Positions 52,101-61,114 of a DNA stretch of 64,000 bases are shown here, piece by piece. Position numbers and translations under genes: made by a program. The notes beneath the pieces are model-generated. The model saw only the letters and a program-made list of their open reading frames with translations, was not told the origin of the DNA and did no database searches. Position 1 is the stretch's first letter, and each line of letters opens with the position of its first letter. This stretch comes from Paenibacillus sp. FSL W8-0426 (GTDB taxonomy: Bacteria; Bacillota; Bacilli; Paenibacillales; Paenibacillaceae), in contig NZ_CP150203.1 in assembly GCF_037969725.1 (NCBI RefSeq), forward strand, positions 3,302,001 to 3,366,000, given 5' to 3'.

Positions 52101-53621
52101 CATGACGTGCAAATCCATCAAGGACAGCAGATCCAGCTCGGGCAAGAGATGAGAAACTACACCGGTGAAATCGTGATCGGACAGAGCGGAACGACAGCAA
52201 CAACCGCAACAGCCGAACTGAAGCTTTTATTCGGCAGTTCTTCAGGCAAGGCCTACGTCGATAATGTAAGGCTGACCAAGCGGGGAAAACCGGTTTCGGT
52301 TCAGGGCTATGCCCATATTCCTGCAACTGAGGCATGGATGATGCAAGGTTTGCAGCTCGAAAATTCCGATGAAGGCGGCCAACATGTCAGCTACATGGAC
52401 GAAGGCGATCTGCTGCAATTTAAAATCGATGCAGCAAACGATGGGGCATATGCCTTTTCCACCCGGATGGCGAGTGCCAAAGCGGATTCAAAAATCCGAT
52501 TCAGCGTCAAAGATGAACAAGGCAATACGGTTGCAAGCTCGGAGCTTCTGCTTGGAGATACGGGCGGGTGGCAAACCTACAAAACCGTGTATCTGCCAGC
52601 GGTTTCCCTGAAAGCGGGAAACTCTTATTATGTTAATTTTGAAGGGAACGAATATAATACACGCTGGCTGGACGTTTCTCAGAATAAGCTGCAGAACGGC
52701 GAGTTGACGCAGGATCGAAGCGGTTGGGAACTGATTCCTGATGATCTCGTGGCTTCACATGGGGAAGATGAGGGCATTCGCATTACTTTGCCGGGTGCAA
52801 GTGAAAATGGACGGGAAGCGTTATTGCAGCAAGGTCAGCTTTCCCTGGAGTCGGGCAAGACGTATCGCTTGAATTTTGATGCCTCTGCATCCGCTCCAAC
52901 ATCCGTGCAAGCGGTAGTCTCGCAGGAGGGAAGCGGAGACAGGTATATGGATGAAACGGTAAACCTGACTGAAACCAAACAGCGATACACTTATACATTT
53001 ACAACGGGGGACACCGCGGGTGCGGCTGCCTTGTTGGACTTTGGTTTTGGTACTGCTCCAGCGGGCGAGCACAGCGTATCCATTCAAAATGTGATGCTGT
53101 TCGAAGTGAATCCCGATGCGGATCAGGGCGGACAGCCGGTACACGTCAATCTGATATCGAACGGTGACTTTGCCAAAGGAAGCGACGGCTGGTTTAGTCA
53201 TTCTGACGGGAATAACTCGGAACTGGTATTTACCGTCGAGAATCGGAAGCTGCAGGCTCGTATTGGTCAGGCGGGGAATAATCCGTGGGATCGGCAAGTG
53301 ATTAATGAAGGTTTCGCGATGCAGCAGGGTTACAAATACAAACTGACGTTCAAGGCCGAAGCGGATAAAGCACGAAAAATGGGCCTTGGCGTCGGCTGGG
53401 TTGACGTTCCCGCAGGATACGCATGGCATGGATTTTTCGGTGAGCGAGTGGACTTGTCCACCGATGAGCAAGAATACACCTTCACGTTCGACACAACCGA
53501 GCAAAGCTATGCGAACAGCCGTATTGTATTTGATATGGGCAGCATCAGCGGTGCCGAAGACGGGAATACAAGCATTACGTTGTCCGATGTGAGGCTCATC
53601 AACATGGGACCAGTCCAATAG
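49158..53621 (+). CDS. S-layer-anchored GH16 beta-1,3-glucanase with CBM repeats
   Basis: 1487 residues from GTG 49158 (GGGGAGG six bases upstream). Domains in order: signal peptide 1-25; three SLH repeats (about 45-215); a repetitive right-handed beta-helix-like block (about 225-370, DVTLKDMTVSGNLLLTEGIG); a Ser/Pro linker; GH16 (about 438-688) with catalytic GEIDIMELIG (Glu555, Asp557, Glu560); then several CBM_4_9-like domains (about 700-850, 860-1010, 1165-1300, 1330-1480) and one CBM6/35-like domain (about 1025-1155). It should hold laminarin-type glucan at the cell surface and cut it, feeding the ABC transporter of the same operon. Substrate is inferred from the ExDxxE (not ExDxE) active site, typical of laminarinases. 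Confidence 0.93.
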   Translation: MKKGLACLVAGSMMVSLVCPAVAGAESTSKQAEAGQVQAGSLHSAPYRDMTGHWAENAVMRMQNLALIKGYTDGTFKPNERISRAEFVVMLDRIFGFAGGQQSASTAFSDMSEKDWYYDALVRANGSGIIQGTDAAHLSPDMPITRQDAAVMADRAFQLSTGNEDEQALTGFKDEKEVADYAKKAFSYLIQEKIVNGYNGKLAPKSDITRAQAATLMSNMITDVKSAPGTYESSVDGNLVIRSSDVTLKDMTVSGNLLLTEGIGEGRVTLDGVTVTGSVIIKGGGSHSIDIRSSKLKQVVVDKASGSGLVHVDIAGNSLVGAMTVIRKATVELSDESVIDTLSVNSKARHTRIDAKGKIKLLDVEAGSVLVNGKTVTKGRHSVNMTSDNEQSAQPKPSTPGSGSTVSSPSSPAGETPSVPGNPAGEKPIPATTIPDEDWEMTWNDEFDGAGVDDSKWTVQDTGLVYNNELQYYSPDNTRIVKDGARRVLQIEAKREQKSGKSYTSGKLITMGKGDWTYGKVVVRAKLPVQQGMWPAIWMMPTDESHYGGWPASGEIDIMELIGGKNKDHEVYSTIHYDAVKPDGSHGHDQGKFTLPAGESFADEYHDFQVEWLPGMIRFYVDGKLHHQVNNWQTTAAGQPESYTFPAPFDRPFYLILNLAVGGDWPGSPENGFVSEKMNVDFVRVYSYKKMNEWPDVTSNPIEPERKRDPQADGNQIYNERFTEGVDAAGVPNEWKFITNAGGAGKVEVVDDEQKGKAAKVTVSQPGTEGYSIQLTQMPMYVKKNRKYRVQFDAKASAHRVIRSKVTQFEKSWTNYSEEHSFSLTTDWQPYEYTFNMRNGSDNNARFEFNLGLDDAAVMVSNVRLIDIGEADAVPVERKALPDGNLVYNGTFDQGKGRLGFWSNRIESGAEAHISVNNFLKFPIMERQLVVDVKQTDGQPDQVAVVQPDMKLEAGTTYGFSFDAKADAPRTMDIGLSTAEGHDVQIHQGQQIQLGQEMRNYTGEIVIGQSGTTATTATAELKLLFGSSSGKAYVDNVRLTKRGKPVSVQGYAHIPATEAWMMQGLQLENSDEGGQHVSYMDEGDLLQFKIDAANDGAYAFSTRMASAKADSKIRFSVKDEQGNTVASSELLLGDTGGWQTYKTVYLPAVSLKAGNSYYVNFEGNEYNTRWLDVSQNKLQNGELTQDRSGWELIPDDLVASHGEDEGIRITLPGASENGREALLQQGQLSLESGKTYRLNFDASASAPTSVQAVVSQEGSGDRYMDETVNLTETKQRYTYTFTTGDTAGAAALLDFGFGTAPAGEHSVSIQNVMLFEVNPDADQGGQPVHVNLISNGDFAKGSDGWFSHSDGNNSELVFTVENRKLQARIGQAGNNPWDRQVINEGFAMQQGYKYKLTFKAEADKARKMGLGVGWVDVPAGYAWHGFFGERVDLSTDEQEYTFTFDTTEQSYANSRIVFDMGSISGAEDGNTSITLSDVRLINMGPVQ

Positions 53622-53931
53622 AACGTAAGGAACCAAGTCCATTCGCGGCCTGGTTCCTTTCATTCTTATGTTAAAAAACCTCTATATAGGTTGAACTAGA
53701 AATTTACACGAAAACGGAGGGGGCAGAAAGAATCTGCAGAAGCGGAGCTAAAAGCTTTTTGTAAGAAAGCTCCATCGAAAGCATACGCTTCGTGTTTATC
53801 ACCGGATTTTCCCTTTGAAAAAGGGGATCAAAAAAAATCTGGGGATAATAGCGATCGGAAGATGGTTCTGACCACGTAGTGACTCTGTGTAAAAATGATT
53901 GGTTCAGCCTATATAGATAGCCTGCAAACGT
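53622..53931. other. Convergent intergenic region
   Basis: 310 bp between the SLH-GH16 gene and the convergent mannose-1-phosphate gene. Besides the terminator there is a small hairpin AACCTCTATATAGGTT (about 53679). No minus-strand terminator for the mannose operon was found, and nothing else. Confidence 0.45.
53627..53668 (+). terminator. Terminator of the glucan operon
   Basis: AAGGAACCA (53627-53635) / TGGTTCCTT (53651-53659) stem with a T-rich tail. Confidence 0.85.
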
Positions 53932-55272
53932 CTACCACACCATCGCAATACGAATAACATCTTCTTTCGCCAGGTCCTTACCCAGCACAACTTCCATTAG
54001 TTCAAGATCGGTAAGTGCCTTAATTCCATGTCTGGTTCCAGCCGGAATTTGCAGAACATCGCCCGCCTTTAGCTGGCGTCGTTTACCCTCCATAAGGATT
54101 TCCGCGCTGCCCGTCACAATCGTCACGATTTCTTGCCGCTCGAGATGCTGATGGTAGCTCGTATATTTTCCGTGGATCAGCTTCACCTGCTTGATCATCA
54201 CTCCATTTCCCGTTTCATCGTTCCAATCGTTCAGAACCCGGTAGGAGCCCCATCTTTTCTCTTCATACTTCGCAAATCGCGGCATATGTTCGAGCTTATC
54301 CTTGATTTGATTTGCTTTGCCCTTGTTAGCAATGAGGATGCCATCGGAACTGGCCGCTACGATGAGATCGGAAACGCCGATCATTTCGATCGGATAGGAA
54401 AGCTCGTTAATGATATGGCTGTTAGAGGAGTCGTCCGATATTCGCCCTGACCCGATGACATGGCTCTCGAAATGATCGCTTAACGCCATCCAACTCCCGA
54501 GATCATTCCAATAGCCGTCATATCTCATGACAACAGCAGACAATGCGTGTTCCGCGACTTCCCGGTCGAAACTGGTGTTTGCAAGCTGTTCGTAATTTTC
54601 CAGCCAATGCTCAACTTGGATCGGATGCCCCTTGTCTTTCAAAAATGTCAGCATGAACTTCAAGGAGAATGCGAATACGCCGCAATTCCACATCGCTTGA
54701 TGTTCGATGAGGCGACAGGCTGTCGGCTCATCGGGCTTTTCGATGAATTGGTGAATGAAAGAAAAGTCGTCATTTCCATTGGGCTGAGCAGGAACGATAT
54801 AGCCGAACTGATCGGAAGGATGGGTAGGTTTGGTTCCGAGGAGAGCGAGATCTGCTTTAGAATGCATCAGAACATCAGGAACGCGAAGGAGCAGTCGAAA
54901 AAAAGCGGTATCTGCGTAAGTGTCGACTGGAAGAACGCAGATGGTTTCATTTGGATCCATTTGCAGCTTTTCATGAAGATAACTTACCGCATAAGCAATG
55001 GCTGTGAAGGTTCCTCTTTTAAAGGGTTCGGCCAGGATCGGGATATGCTCGCCAACATAGGAACGGGTAATTTCCACTTGACTGTGATGGGTAACGATGC
55101 ATGTGGATTGAAGCAGCCCCGCCTCATTTAATTGCCGGCATATTCGCTCAATCATCGATTCTCTGGCCCCGGCATCGGATTTCAAAAGCTTAAGGAACAC
55201 CTTGGAGCGAATCTCATTGGACAAAGGCCACAGCCTTTTTCCGGATCCTCCGCATAACAGGATAATACGCAA
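53932..55272 (-). CDS. manC: Mannose-1-phosphate guanylyltransferase / mannose-6-phosphate isomerase, type II
   Basis: 446 residues from TTG 55272 (AAGGAGG seven bases upstream). The N-terminal sugar-nucleotidyltransferase part carries LLCGGSGKRLWPLSNEIRSK (nucleotide loop) and PVDTYAD. The C-terminal cupin part (about 335-446) has VKLIHGKYTSYHQHLERQEI and GDVLQIPAGTRHGI, the type II isomerase. Expected product GDP-mannose for exopolysaccharide or glycoprotein. The N-terminal motif is SGKRLWPLSNE, slightly off the usual GTRLWPLSR, so nucleotide preference may differ. Second gene of an operon, after a glycosyltransferase (39 bp). Confidence 0.87.
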   Translation of the reverse strand: MRIILLCGGSGKRLWPLSNEIRSKVFLKLLKSDAGARESMIERICRQLNEAGLLQSTCIVTHHSQVEITRSYVGEHIPILAEPFKRGTFTAIAYAVSYLHEKLQMDPNETICVLPVDTYADTAFFRLLLRVPDVLMHSKADLALLGTKPTHPSDQFGYIVPAQPNGNDDFSFIHQFIEKPDEPTACRLIEHQAMWNCGVFAFSLKFMLTFLKDKGHPIQVEHWLENYEQLANTSFDREVAEHALSAVVMRYDGYWNDLGSWMALSDHFESHVIGSGRISDDSSNSHIINELSYPIEMIGVSDLIVAASSDGILIANKGKANQIKDKLEHMPRFAKYEEKRWGSYRVLNDWNDETGNGVMIKQVKLIHGKYTSYHQHLERQEIVTIVTGSAEILMEGKRRQLKAGDVLQIPAGTRHGIKALTDLELMEVVLGKDLAKEDVIRIAMVW

Positions 55273-55310
55273 GCCGATTCCTCCTTTCTTGGGGATATCG
55301 CCCTCCATTC

Positions 55311-56420
55311 TTATTTCTTCGATCGAATGATTTCTTCAATCGCATGCTTCATCAATACCCCGGACCGGTCCCAGGATAAGCGAAGTATATCCTTTCTGCC
55401 TTGTTGTCCTTTTTGTTTGCAAAGTCCGGGGTTTTGGTACGCTTCCCTCATCCGTTTTTTTAAATAGCCCAGATTCGGTTCCGCCCATCGTTGTCCCTTT
55501 TGCGCAAACAGGTTGCTGAATTTTTTAGAAATGGCTCTGTTCATACTGCTTGACGGGCTGCGCAGCTGGTACGGAATCAGGAACGAGTTGCTGTGCGTCA
55601 GAAAATCCATTTGCCCGCCCCAACTCGTAGTGATGACCGGTACGCCGCTCGCAAGCGATTCTAGAAAGGGCAGTCCAACCCCCTCGCCGCGAGTCGGGAG
55701 GACGAAAGCATCGCCGAGCGTATACAAACCTTTTAATCTGCTTTCACGAAGATGACGGCCGATCACGACAACGGGGGCCGTATCTTTTTGGATACCCAGC
55801 TTTTTTTTGTATTGCGTTATTTTGGCCTGGATCCATTTTTCGTTCTCATGCGGCGCATATCCGTTTGTTTTGATCACAAGCACGACGTTATCTTTAGAGG
55901 AAAACTCTTCCCAATATGCCCGCAGCAGGCCCTCCGGATTTTTACGGTGCTGGAAGCCGAAGACGGACACGAACGTAAACTTGCCGGCCGCACCCGGCAC
56001 GGACATTTTCTTGTTATTCGGATGAAACTCCTTTGCATTTACACCATGAGGAACGACAAAAATCGGGACATTCACGCCGCTGTTCCTTAGTGTTCTTTTA
56101 TTATGCTGGGAGGGCACACAAACGGCATCAAATTGATTCATATGGGGAAGCCAAGCCTTGGGGAGCTTGCTTGTTTCCCAAACCGTATTCAAAATAATAA
56201 GATCATACAGGCTGCGCTCTTTTTTCCATTGAATGCTATTGGGGAGGTGGTGATAAATCAGCACCCGTGTGTATCGGCTGCCGTTTTTGCGCTGTTGTGC
56301 CGCTCCTATACTAACGGCTACGCCTTGCCGCTTTAGTGACTGGGCATACGCTCTGCTGGCACGGCCAAGCCCGCTTGCTTTGTGTACAGGGCCCTTCCAA
56401 ACGACGTGATAAGGTTTCAT
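55311..56420 (-). CDS. GT4-family glycosyltransferase
   Basis: 369 residues from ATG 56420, with GAGGGATG upstream. A GT-B fold with a glycine-rich acceptor loop near the start (GPVHKASGLGRASRAY), the linker VVPHGVNAKEFHP, and the GT4 donor-site motif RGEGVGLPFLESLASGVPVI (about 253-272) with the conserved E-x7-E pair, followed by GGQMDFL. It should transfer a sugar, perhaps mannose, from a nucleotide donor to a lipid or polysaccharide acceptor. The next gene on the strand makes the GDP-mannose type donor, so the two form a small surface-glycan operon. Confidence 0.87.
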   Translation of the reverse strand: MKPYHVVWKGPVHKASGLGRASRAYAQSLKRQGVAVSIGAAQQRKNGSRYTRVLIYHHLPNSIQWKKERSLYDLIILNTVWETSKLPKAWLPHMNQFDAVCVPSQHNKRTLRNSGVNVPIFVVPHGVNAKEFHPNNKKMSVPGAAGKFTFVSVFGFQHRKNPEGLLRAYWEEFSSKDNVVLVIKTNGYAPHENEKWIQAKITQYKKKLGIQKDTAPVVVIGRHLRESRLKGLYTLGDAFVLPTRGEGVGLPFLESLASGVPVITTSWGGQMDFLTHSNSFLIPYQLRSPSSSMNRAISKKFSNLFAQKGQRWAEPNLGYLKKRMREAYQNPGLCKQKGQQGRKDILRLSWDRSGVLMKHAIEEIIRSKK

Positions 56421-56543
56421 ATGACAACATCCCTCGGATAATTACTTTGCTCATCTCTATACTTTTAATATATGGATTATCATATGACGGAAGAATAAAA
56501 AGGTATGGGTGTAGGGAGTGTGTAAAGAACACACAATCAGTGA

Positions 56544-57401
56544 TCACTCAATGGCTTCACGTCGTTGTTTAATATACTTTCCTGGAGAAATGCCAACCAT
56601 CTTGGTGAAGCTTCGTATAAAATTGGCGTAATCGCCAAAGCCCGATTGAAAGCAAGCATCGGTGATGCTCATCCCGTCAGACAGAAGAAATTTGGCAAGT
56701 TCGATACGACGACTGAGAATATAGGAACGAAGGGTCAGCCCGGTATGCTTTTTGAACTGGCGGCTGATCGAAGTGCTGTTCATGTAGAACGCTTCGGCAA
56801 GTTTGCCAAGCGTAATATCTTGCGTGATATGTTCGTCGATGTAATCCATTGTCTTTCGCACCAGATCGGGCATAATATCATGCGGCTCAAAAGAATTGTT
56901 GCGAAACCATACGTTGATCAACACCAATAATTGCGCGATTGCAGCATTGGTTTTGACGTCTGCCCCATAAGCATCCGAAGAGAGCGATTCTTCGATCCGG
57001 TTCGTCCAATATGTGATCTGGTCCAAACGATCGTCGTCCAGGTGTATCATGTTGCCTTCGCCTTTGCGGCGGCAATCAAAACAGGAAGATAGGTTCGTTG
57101 AGGCCGTGGACAATTGGTACAGGTATGTTTTTTTGAGATTGATCGTAATCCGTTCATACTCCGTTTCATCCAATATAAACGCACGATGCATTTCTTTGGG
57201 GGACATCACGAGCAAATCGCCCCGCTGCATATGATAACACCGATTTTCTACATAAAAGTGCACATGACCGCGAAGGAACAGATAGATCTCGTAGGCATTA
57301 TGCCGATGATAGCTCGTTTCCAGCTTGTAAGTCGTGATTCGATGCAGGTACAAAAGCTCCGGCTGAATGGGGTCATAGAAAAAGTCAGAGGATCCGCTCA
57401 T
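56544..57401 (-). CDS. AraC-family transcriptional regulator (cupin sensor)
   Basis: 285 residues from ATG 57401 (GGGAGG upstream). The N-terminal cupin-type sensor (about 15-100) contains YHRHNAYEIYLFLRGHVHFY, and the middle YERITINLKKTYLY. The C-terminal HTH pair is LGKLAEAFYMNSTSISRQFK and ITDACFQSGFGDYANFIRSF, ending PGKYIKQRR. It is divergent from the solute-binding protein / YesM / YesN set at 57613, its likely target, with a 211-bp shared region holding a cre-like sequence. Confidence 0.92.
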   Translation of the reverse strand: MSGSSDFFYDPIQPELLYLHRITTYKLETSYHRHNAYEIYLFLRGHVHFYVENRCYHMQRGDLLVMSPKEMHRAFILDETEYERITINLKKTYLYQLSTASTNLSSCFDCRRKGEGNMIHLDDDRLDQITYWTNRIEESLSSDAYGADVKTNAAIAQLLVLINVWFRNNSFEPHDIMPDLVRKTMDYIDEHITQDITLGKLAEAFYMNSTSISRQFKKHTGLTLRSYILSRRIELAKFLLSDGMSITDACFQSGFGDYANFIRSFTKMVGISPGKYIKQRREAIE

Positions 57402-57506
57402 ACAGCACCTCCCGTCATTTCGCGCAATAAATGGAACAAATAACGCAATGAAATTGTGTTCAGATTACCTTAAAATGTAATCATCCTACCATGAAGTGGT
57501 TTGTTT

Positions 57507-57520
57507 TGCAAACGCTTACT
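57507..57520 (+). promoter_or_regulatory. cre-like site upstream of the second binding-protein gene
   Basis: TGCAAACGCTTACT matches the CcpA site TGWAANCGNTNWCA at 12 of 14 positions. It sits 93 bp before the coding start and may give glucose repression of the operon. Confidence 0.45.
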
Positions 57521-57612
57521 ATCTAAACCTATCTTTACAATATCGTAAACGCGTCAGAGCAATATGATCTTACGACTATATTCATTCCAACTGAACCGGG
57601 GGGCATGTCGCC

Positions 57613-59313
57613 ATGCACAAGAGATGGATGTACAGATCAAGATGGGCCTTCATTATCCTCCTTGCGGTGAGCATACCTGCCGGCCATACGCAAGGAAATT
57701 CAGGGCAACCACCTTCGACGTTTGCCGGGCAGCAGGTACAACCTTCCGGAAGTGCAGGGAGATACGATCCTCCTATACGGGTTACCTTTGTCCGAGAGAC
57801 TGGTGAAGACCTGCAGCGAATGCTTGATCAGTTGCCGGGCGAGAGTTTGGTAGATAATCGCTGGACCCGTTTGTATGAAGAAGAATTGGGTATTCGGATA
57901 CACTATGACTGGATCGCGAACGGTGACGTATATAATCAGAAACTGGGAGTGTCCCTTGCAGCAGGCCGTTTCCCGGACGTGGTCAAAGTCAATCCATATC
58001 AACTCAGGCAATTAAGCAATGCCGGATGGATTGAAGATCTGACCAAGGTATACCAGGCCTATGCCTCTCCGCTTACGAAAAATATATTGGAGGCCGAGGG
58101 AAAAGGAGCGTTCGACGCCGCGACGATTGACGGTAAACTCATGGCGATCCCCGAATCATCCTCTTCTATTGAAACGGCGCAGTATCTGTGGATTAGAAGC
58201 GATTGGCTGAATAACCTGGGCCTGCATCCGCCTGAAACGATGGAAGACGTGCTTCAAATTTCGAAAGCGTTTACAGAAGAAGACCCCGATGGAAACGGAA
58301 AACAAGACACCTATGGACTTGCGTTAACGAGTTATCTGTGGGACCCCGTCATGAGCGCGTCAGGATTCATGGCCGGTTACGGAGCTTTCCCGAATATATG
58401 GATCAAGGACAAGGAGGGCAATCTTGCATACGGCGGCATACAACCCGAGGTGCGAAAAGCGCTGGAAGCGTTGCAGACCTTATACCTTGAAGGCCAGCTT
58501 GATCCCGAGTTCGCCTACAAAAACGGAAGCAAGGAGTACCGCCTGATTCAGGACGGTAAAATAGGCATGCTCTATGGTGAACAGTGGACTCCTTTCATGA
58601 TTCAGACTACCCGGGACACGGATCCGGATGCGGAATGGCAAGCGTACCCCTTGGTAGCTGAATCTGGCCGAAGCGTGTTTGTCCCTCTTCGTTCCAATAC
58701 AGGACATTATTTTGCAGTAAGGAAGGGATTTGCGAGTCCGGAGGTTGTCGTAAAGCTCATGAACCTGCATCTGGACAAAAACTGGGGAGAACAAGCCGAG
58801 TATGAAACGTACTACAATGACGATTCGCGTGCCGTATGGATGCTCTCGCCGGTAACGCCTTTCCCCGGCATGAAAAACATGGATGCCTACAGAGACATCC
58901 GTGACGCCAGAAAGACAGGGGATTTCTCTACCCTGGAGAACGAGGCGCTTGCGATTCACAAGCGGATTGCTGCGTATGAAACAGAAGGCTTGAAGAGCGG
59001 ATGGGGTTGGAAACAAACCTATGGACCGACAGGAGCCTTCAGCATTGCGGATGCCTATGAGCGGAACGGCCAGCTTCTATACGACGAATTCACCGGCGGC
59101 ATCACCGAAACGATGATCGATCGGCAGATCATTCTTCGGGATCTTCAGCTCGAGGCATACATGAATATCATTCTTGGATCGCCGATAGAAGAGTTCGATC
59201 AGTTCGTCGAGAATTGGCGCAAATTGGGTGGAGATGAGATCACATCGGAGGTGAATGCGTGGTTCAGAACCAATGCCGCACGGGGTCACCAATCGTTCGC
59301 CTTATCCTATTAA
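57613..59313 (+). CDS. Extracellular sugar-binding protein (LplA-type) without lipobox
   Basis: 566 residues from ATG 57613, preceded by GGGGGG. A positively charged start and one hydrophobic helix (WAFIILLAVSIPAG) form a signal peptide, but there is no cysteine near its end, so no lipid anchor is expected. The binding-protein fold is complete: DPPIRVTFVRETGEDL, GRFPDVVKVNPYQLRQL, WIRSDWLNNLGL, DPDGNGKQDTYGLAL and FDQFVENWRKLGGDEITSEV. It is directly followed by YesM and YesN genes with no permease, so it may present a sugar to the kinase and not to a transporter. Function therefore uncertain. Confidence 0.88.
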   Translation: MHKRWMYRSRWAFIILLAVSIPAGHTQGNSGQPPSTFAGQQVQPSGSAGRYDPPIRVTFVRETGEDLQRMLDQLPGESLVDNRWTRLYEEELGIRIHYDWIANGDVYNQKLGVSLAAGRFPDVVKVNPYQLRQLSNAGWIEDLTKVYQAYASPLTKNILEAEGKGAFDAATIDGKLMAIPESSSSIETAQYLWIRSDWLNNLGLHPPETMEDVLQISKAFTEEDPDGNGKQDTYGLALTSYLWDPVMSASGFMAGYGAFPNIWIKDKEGNLAYGGIQPEVRKALEALQTLYLEGQLDPEFAYKNGSKEYRLIQDGKIGMLYGEQWTPFMIQTTRDTDPDAEWQAYPLVAESGRSVFVPLRSNTGHYFAVRKGFASPEVVVKLMNLHLDKNWGEQAEYETYYNDDSRAVWMLSPVTPFPGMKNMDAYRDIRDARKTGDFSTLENEALAIHKRIAAYETEGLKSGWGWKQTYGPTGAFSIADAYERNGQLLYDEFTGGITETMIDRQIILRDLQLEAYMNIILGSPIEEFDQFVENWRKLGGDEITSEVNAWFRTNAARGHQSFALSY

Positions 59314-59356
59314 CACAGGTGTCCCGATTCAACCAGGGAGACGGGAGGTGAATGCA

Positions 59357-61114
59357 TTGTTGAAGATTCCTGCGCAGTCCTGGCTTAACAGCATATTTGC
59401 ACGGCTAATCATGACCTATCTGATCTTTGTGATTCCTCTGATTCTTCTGGGTGTGTATTTATATCACTGGAGTTACGACACGGCAAGCCAGGAAATTTCC
59501 CTGTCGACGGAAAGGCGATTGAACCAATTTGCGATAGAACTGAACAGGGAGATTGAATGGATGGAGCTGCAGCAGTTTGATATTGCCGAGGACCGCAAAC
59601 TGAATCGGCTTGCGATCCTCTGGAACATCATGGACCAGGTGGAAAGGCGTGAAACGCTGAATTATTTATCTGAGCGACTGGCCGCCTTTAAGAACAGCAG
59701 TGCTTATATCAAGAACGTTTATGTACATATCCCTGCAGTCAACAAGAGCATATCGGCAATGCAAGGCATCGATGATTATGATCAGGCGTCCTTTGACTAT
59801 TTCAGTTCAGCTATGGAAGGAAAGGATATCCGTTTTACTGTAAAAGGAGACACGCTGAACCTGAGCGCTGTCCGGCTCACGGGAAAAAAAGGGGAAGGTC
59901 CTCTGTTTGTTGTACAGGTAGAACTGGATAACGCTCAGTTTCAGAATGAATTATCGCAGCTAAACCTGTACCCTGAAAGTGCCACACTCCTGATCGAAGA
60001 GAAGACCGGGAATGTAATCTCGGATCACCAGCAGCGAGATGTCATTCTGTCCAGTTACCGCGAGCATCGTCGGAAAAATCCGCATGACAGCTTTCAGGTC
60101 AAGGTTGAGGGCGTTAATTATCACGTCAATCAGCTGCACGTGGATGCTCTGGGCTTATCGGCTGCAACGTATCTGCCGGAGAAAATGGTAACCAAACCGC
60201 TCAGCAAATTTTATACATGGGCCTGGATATTTGCTATCACGTCTTTCATTGCCATTACGGCCTATCTCTATTCCAGCTACAAGCTGATTCATATTCCGCT
60301 GCTGCTGCTTGTCAAAAGGTTTAAAAAAATGGAGGGAGGCGTGCTCGATATTCCGATCGTACACCATCGCAAGGACGAGTTCGGTTTTCTATATGCACGC
60401 TTCAATCATATGATTGAAAATCTGCAGCAACTGATCGATCGGGATTTCAAACAGACGATGATGATGCAGCGGGCTGAATTGAAGCAGCTTCAGTCCCAGA
60501 TTAATCCACATTTTTTGTATAATAGCTTTTTCATTCTGAACTCGCTTGCCAGAACTGGAGAAACGGAGCGCATTGAACAGTTTACGAACATGCTCGGCGA
60601 ATATTTTCGTTTTATCACCCGAAACGGAACGGATCATGTGCCTTTGAAAGACGAAGTGGAGCATTCGCGAATCTATATGGAGATTCAGCAATTACGCTTT
60701 TCACGGCGGATCAAAGTAGACTTCGGGCAGTTGCCATTTGGAATGGAGCAGCTTCAGGTCCCCAGATTGATCATTCAGCCGATCATAGAGAATGCTTATG
60801 AACATAGTCTGGAGAAGAACACGGGTACGGGACTCCTGCGGGTTCAATTCCATATGAAGTCAACCTACATTGAAATTACGGTGGAGGACAATGGGGAGGG
60901 GTTGCAGACGGAGGAGATCGATATGCTTCAGGCACGTCTGCACAATGATGCCGATACGGATGAAGTGACCGGTTTAATGAATATTCATCGACGTCTGGTG
61001 TTGACCTATGGGGAAGGAAGCGGGCTTTCTCTCTCTCGGAGCGATCTGCAGGGATTGAAAGTCGCGATTCGAATCCGATGGAAGAGAGGGGAGAGCGCAT
61101 GTACCGACTTCTGA
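59357..61114 (+). CDS. YesM-type sensor histidine kinase (second pair)
   Basis: 586 residues from TTG 59357 (GGGAGG eight bases upstream; GTG 59348 possible). A helix (about 13-35, FARLIMTYLIFVIPLILLGV), an extracellular sensor (about 36-275), a second helix (TWAWIFAITSFIAITAYLYS), HAMP, and the kinase core with SQINPHFLYNSFFILNSLA, the N box IIENAYEHSLEK and the G1 box DNGEGLQTEEI. It should phosphorylate YesN2, whose ATG lies inside this gene's last codons. Same operon as the lipobox-less binding protein, so a sensing pair is likely. Confidence 0.92.
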   Translation: MLKIPAQSWLNSIFARLIMTYLIFVIPLILLGVYLYHWSYDTASQEISLSTERRLNQFAIELNREIEWMELQQFDIAEDRKLNRLAILWNIMDQVERRETLNYLSERLAAFKNSSAYIKNVYVHIPAVNKSISAMQGIDDYDQASFDYFSSAMEGKDIRFTVKGDTLNLSAVRLTGKKGEGPLFVVQVELDNAQFQNELSQLNLYPESATLLIEEKTGNVISDHQQRDVILSSYREHRRKNPHDSFQVKVEGVNYHVNQLHVDALGLSAATYLPEKMVTKPLSKFYTWAWIFAITSFIAITAYLYSSYKLIHIPLLLLVKRFKKMEGGVLDIPIVHHRKDEFGFLYARFNHMIENLQQLIDRDFKQTMMMQRAELKQLQSQINPHFLYNSFFILNSLARTGETERIEQFTNMLGEYFRFITRNGTDHVPLKDEVEHSRIYMEIQQLRFSRRIKVDFGQLPFGMEQLQVPRLIIQPIIENAYEHSLEKNTGTGLLRVQFHMKSTYIEITVEDNGEGLQTEEIDMLQARLHNDADTDEVTGLMNIHRRLVLTYGEGSGLSLSRSDLQGLKVAIRIRWKRGESACTDF

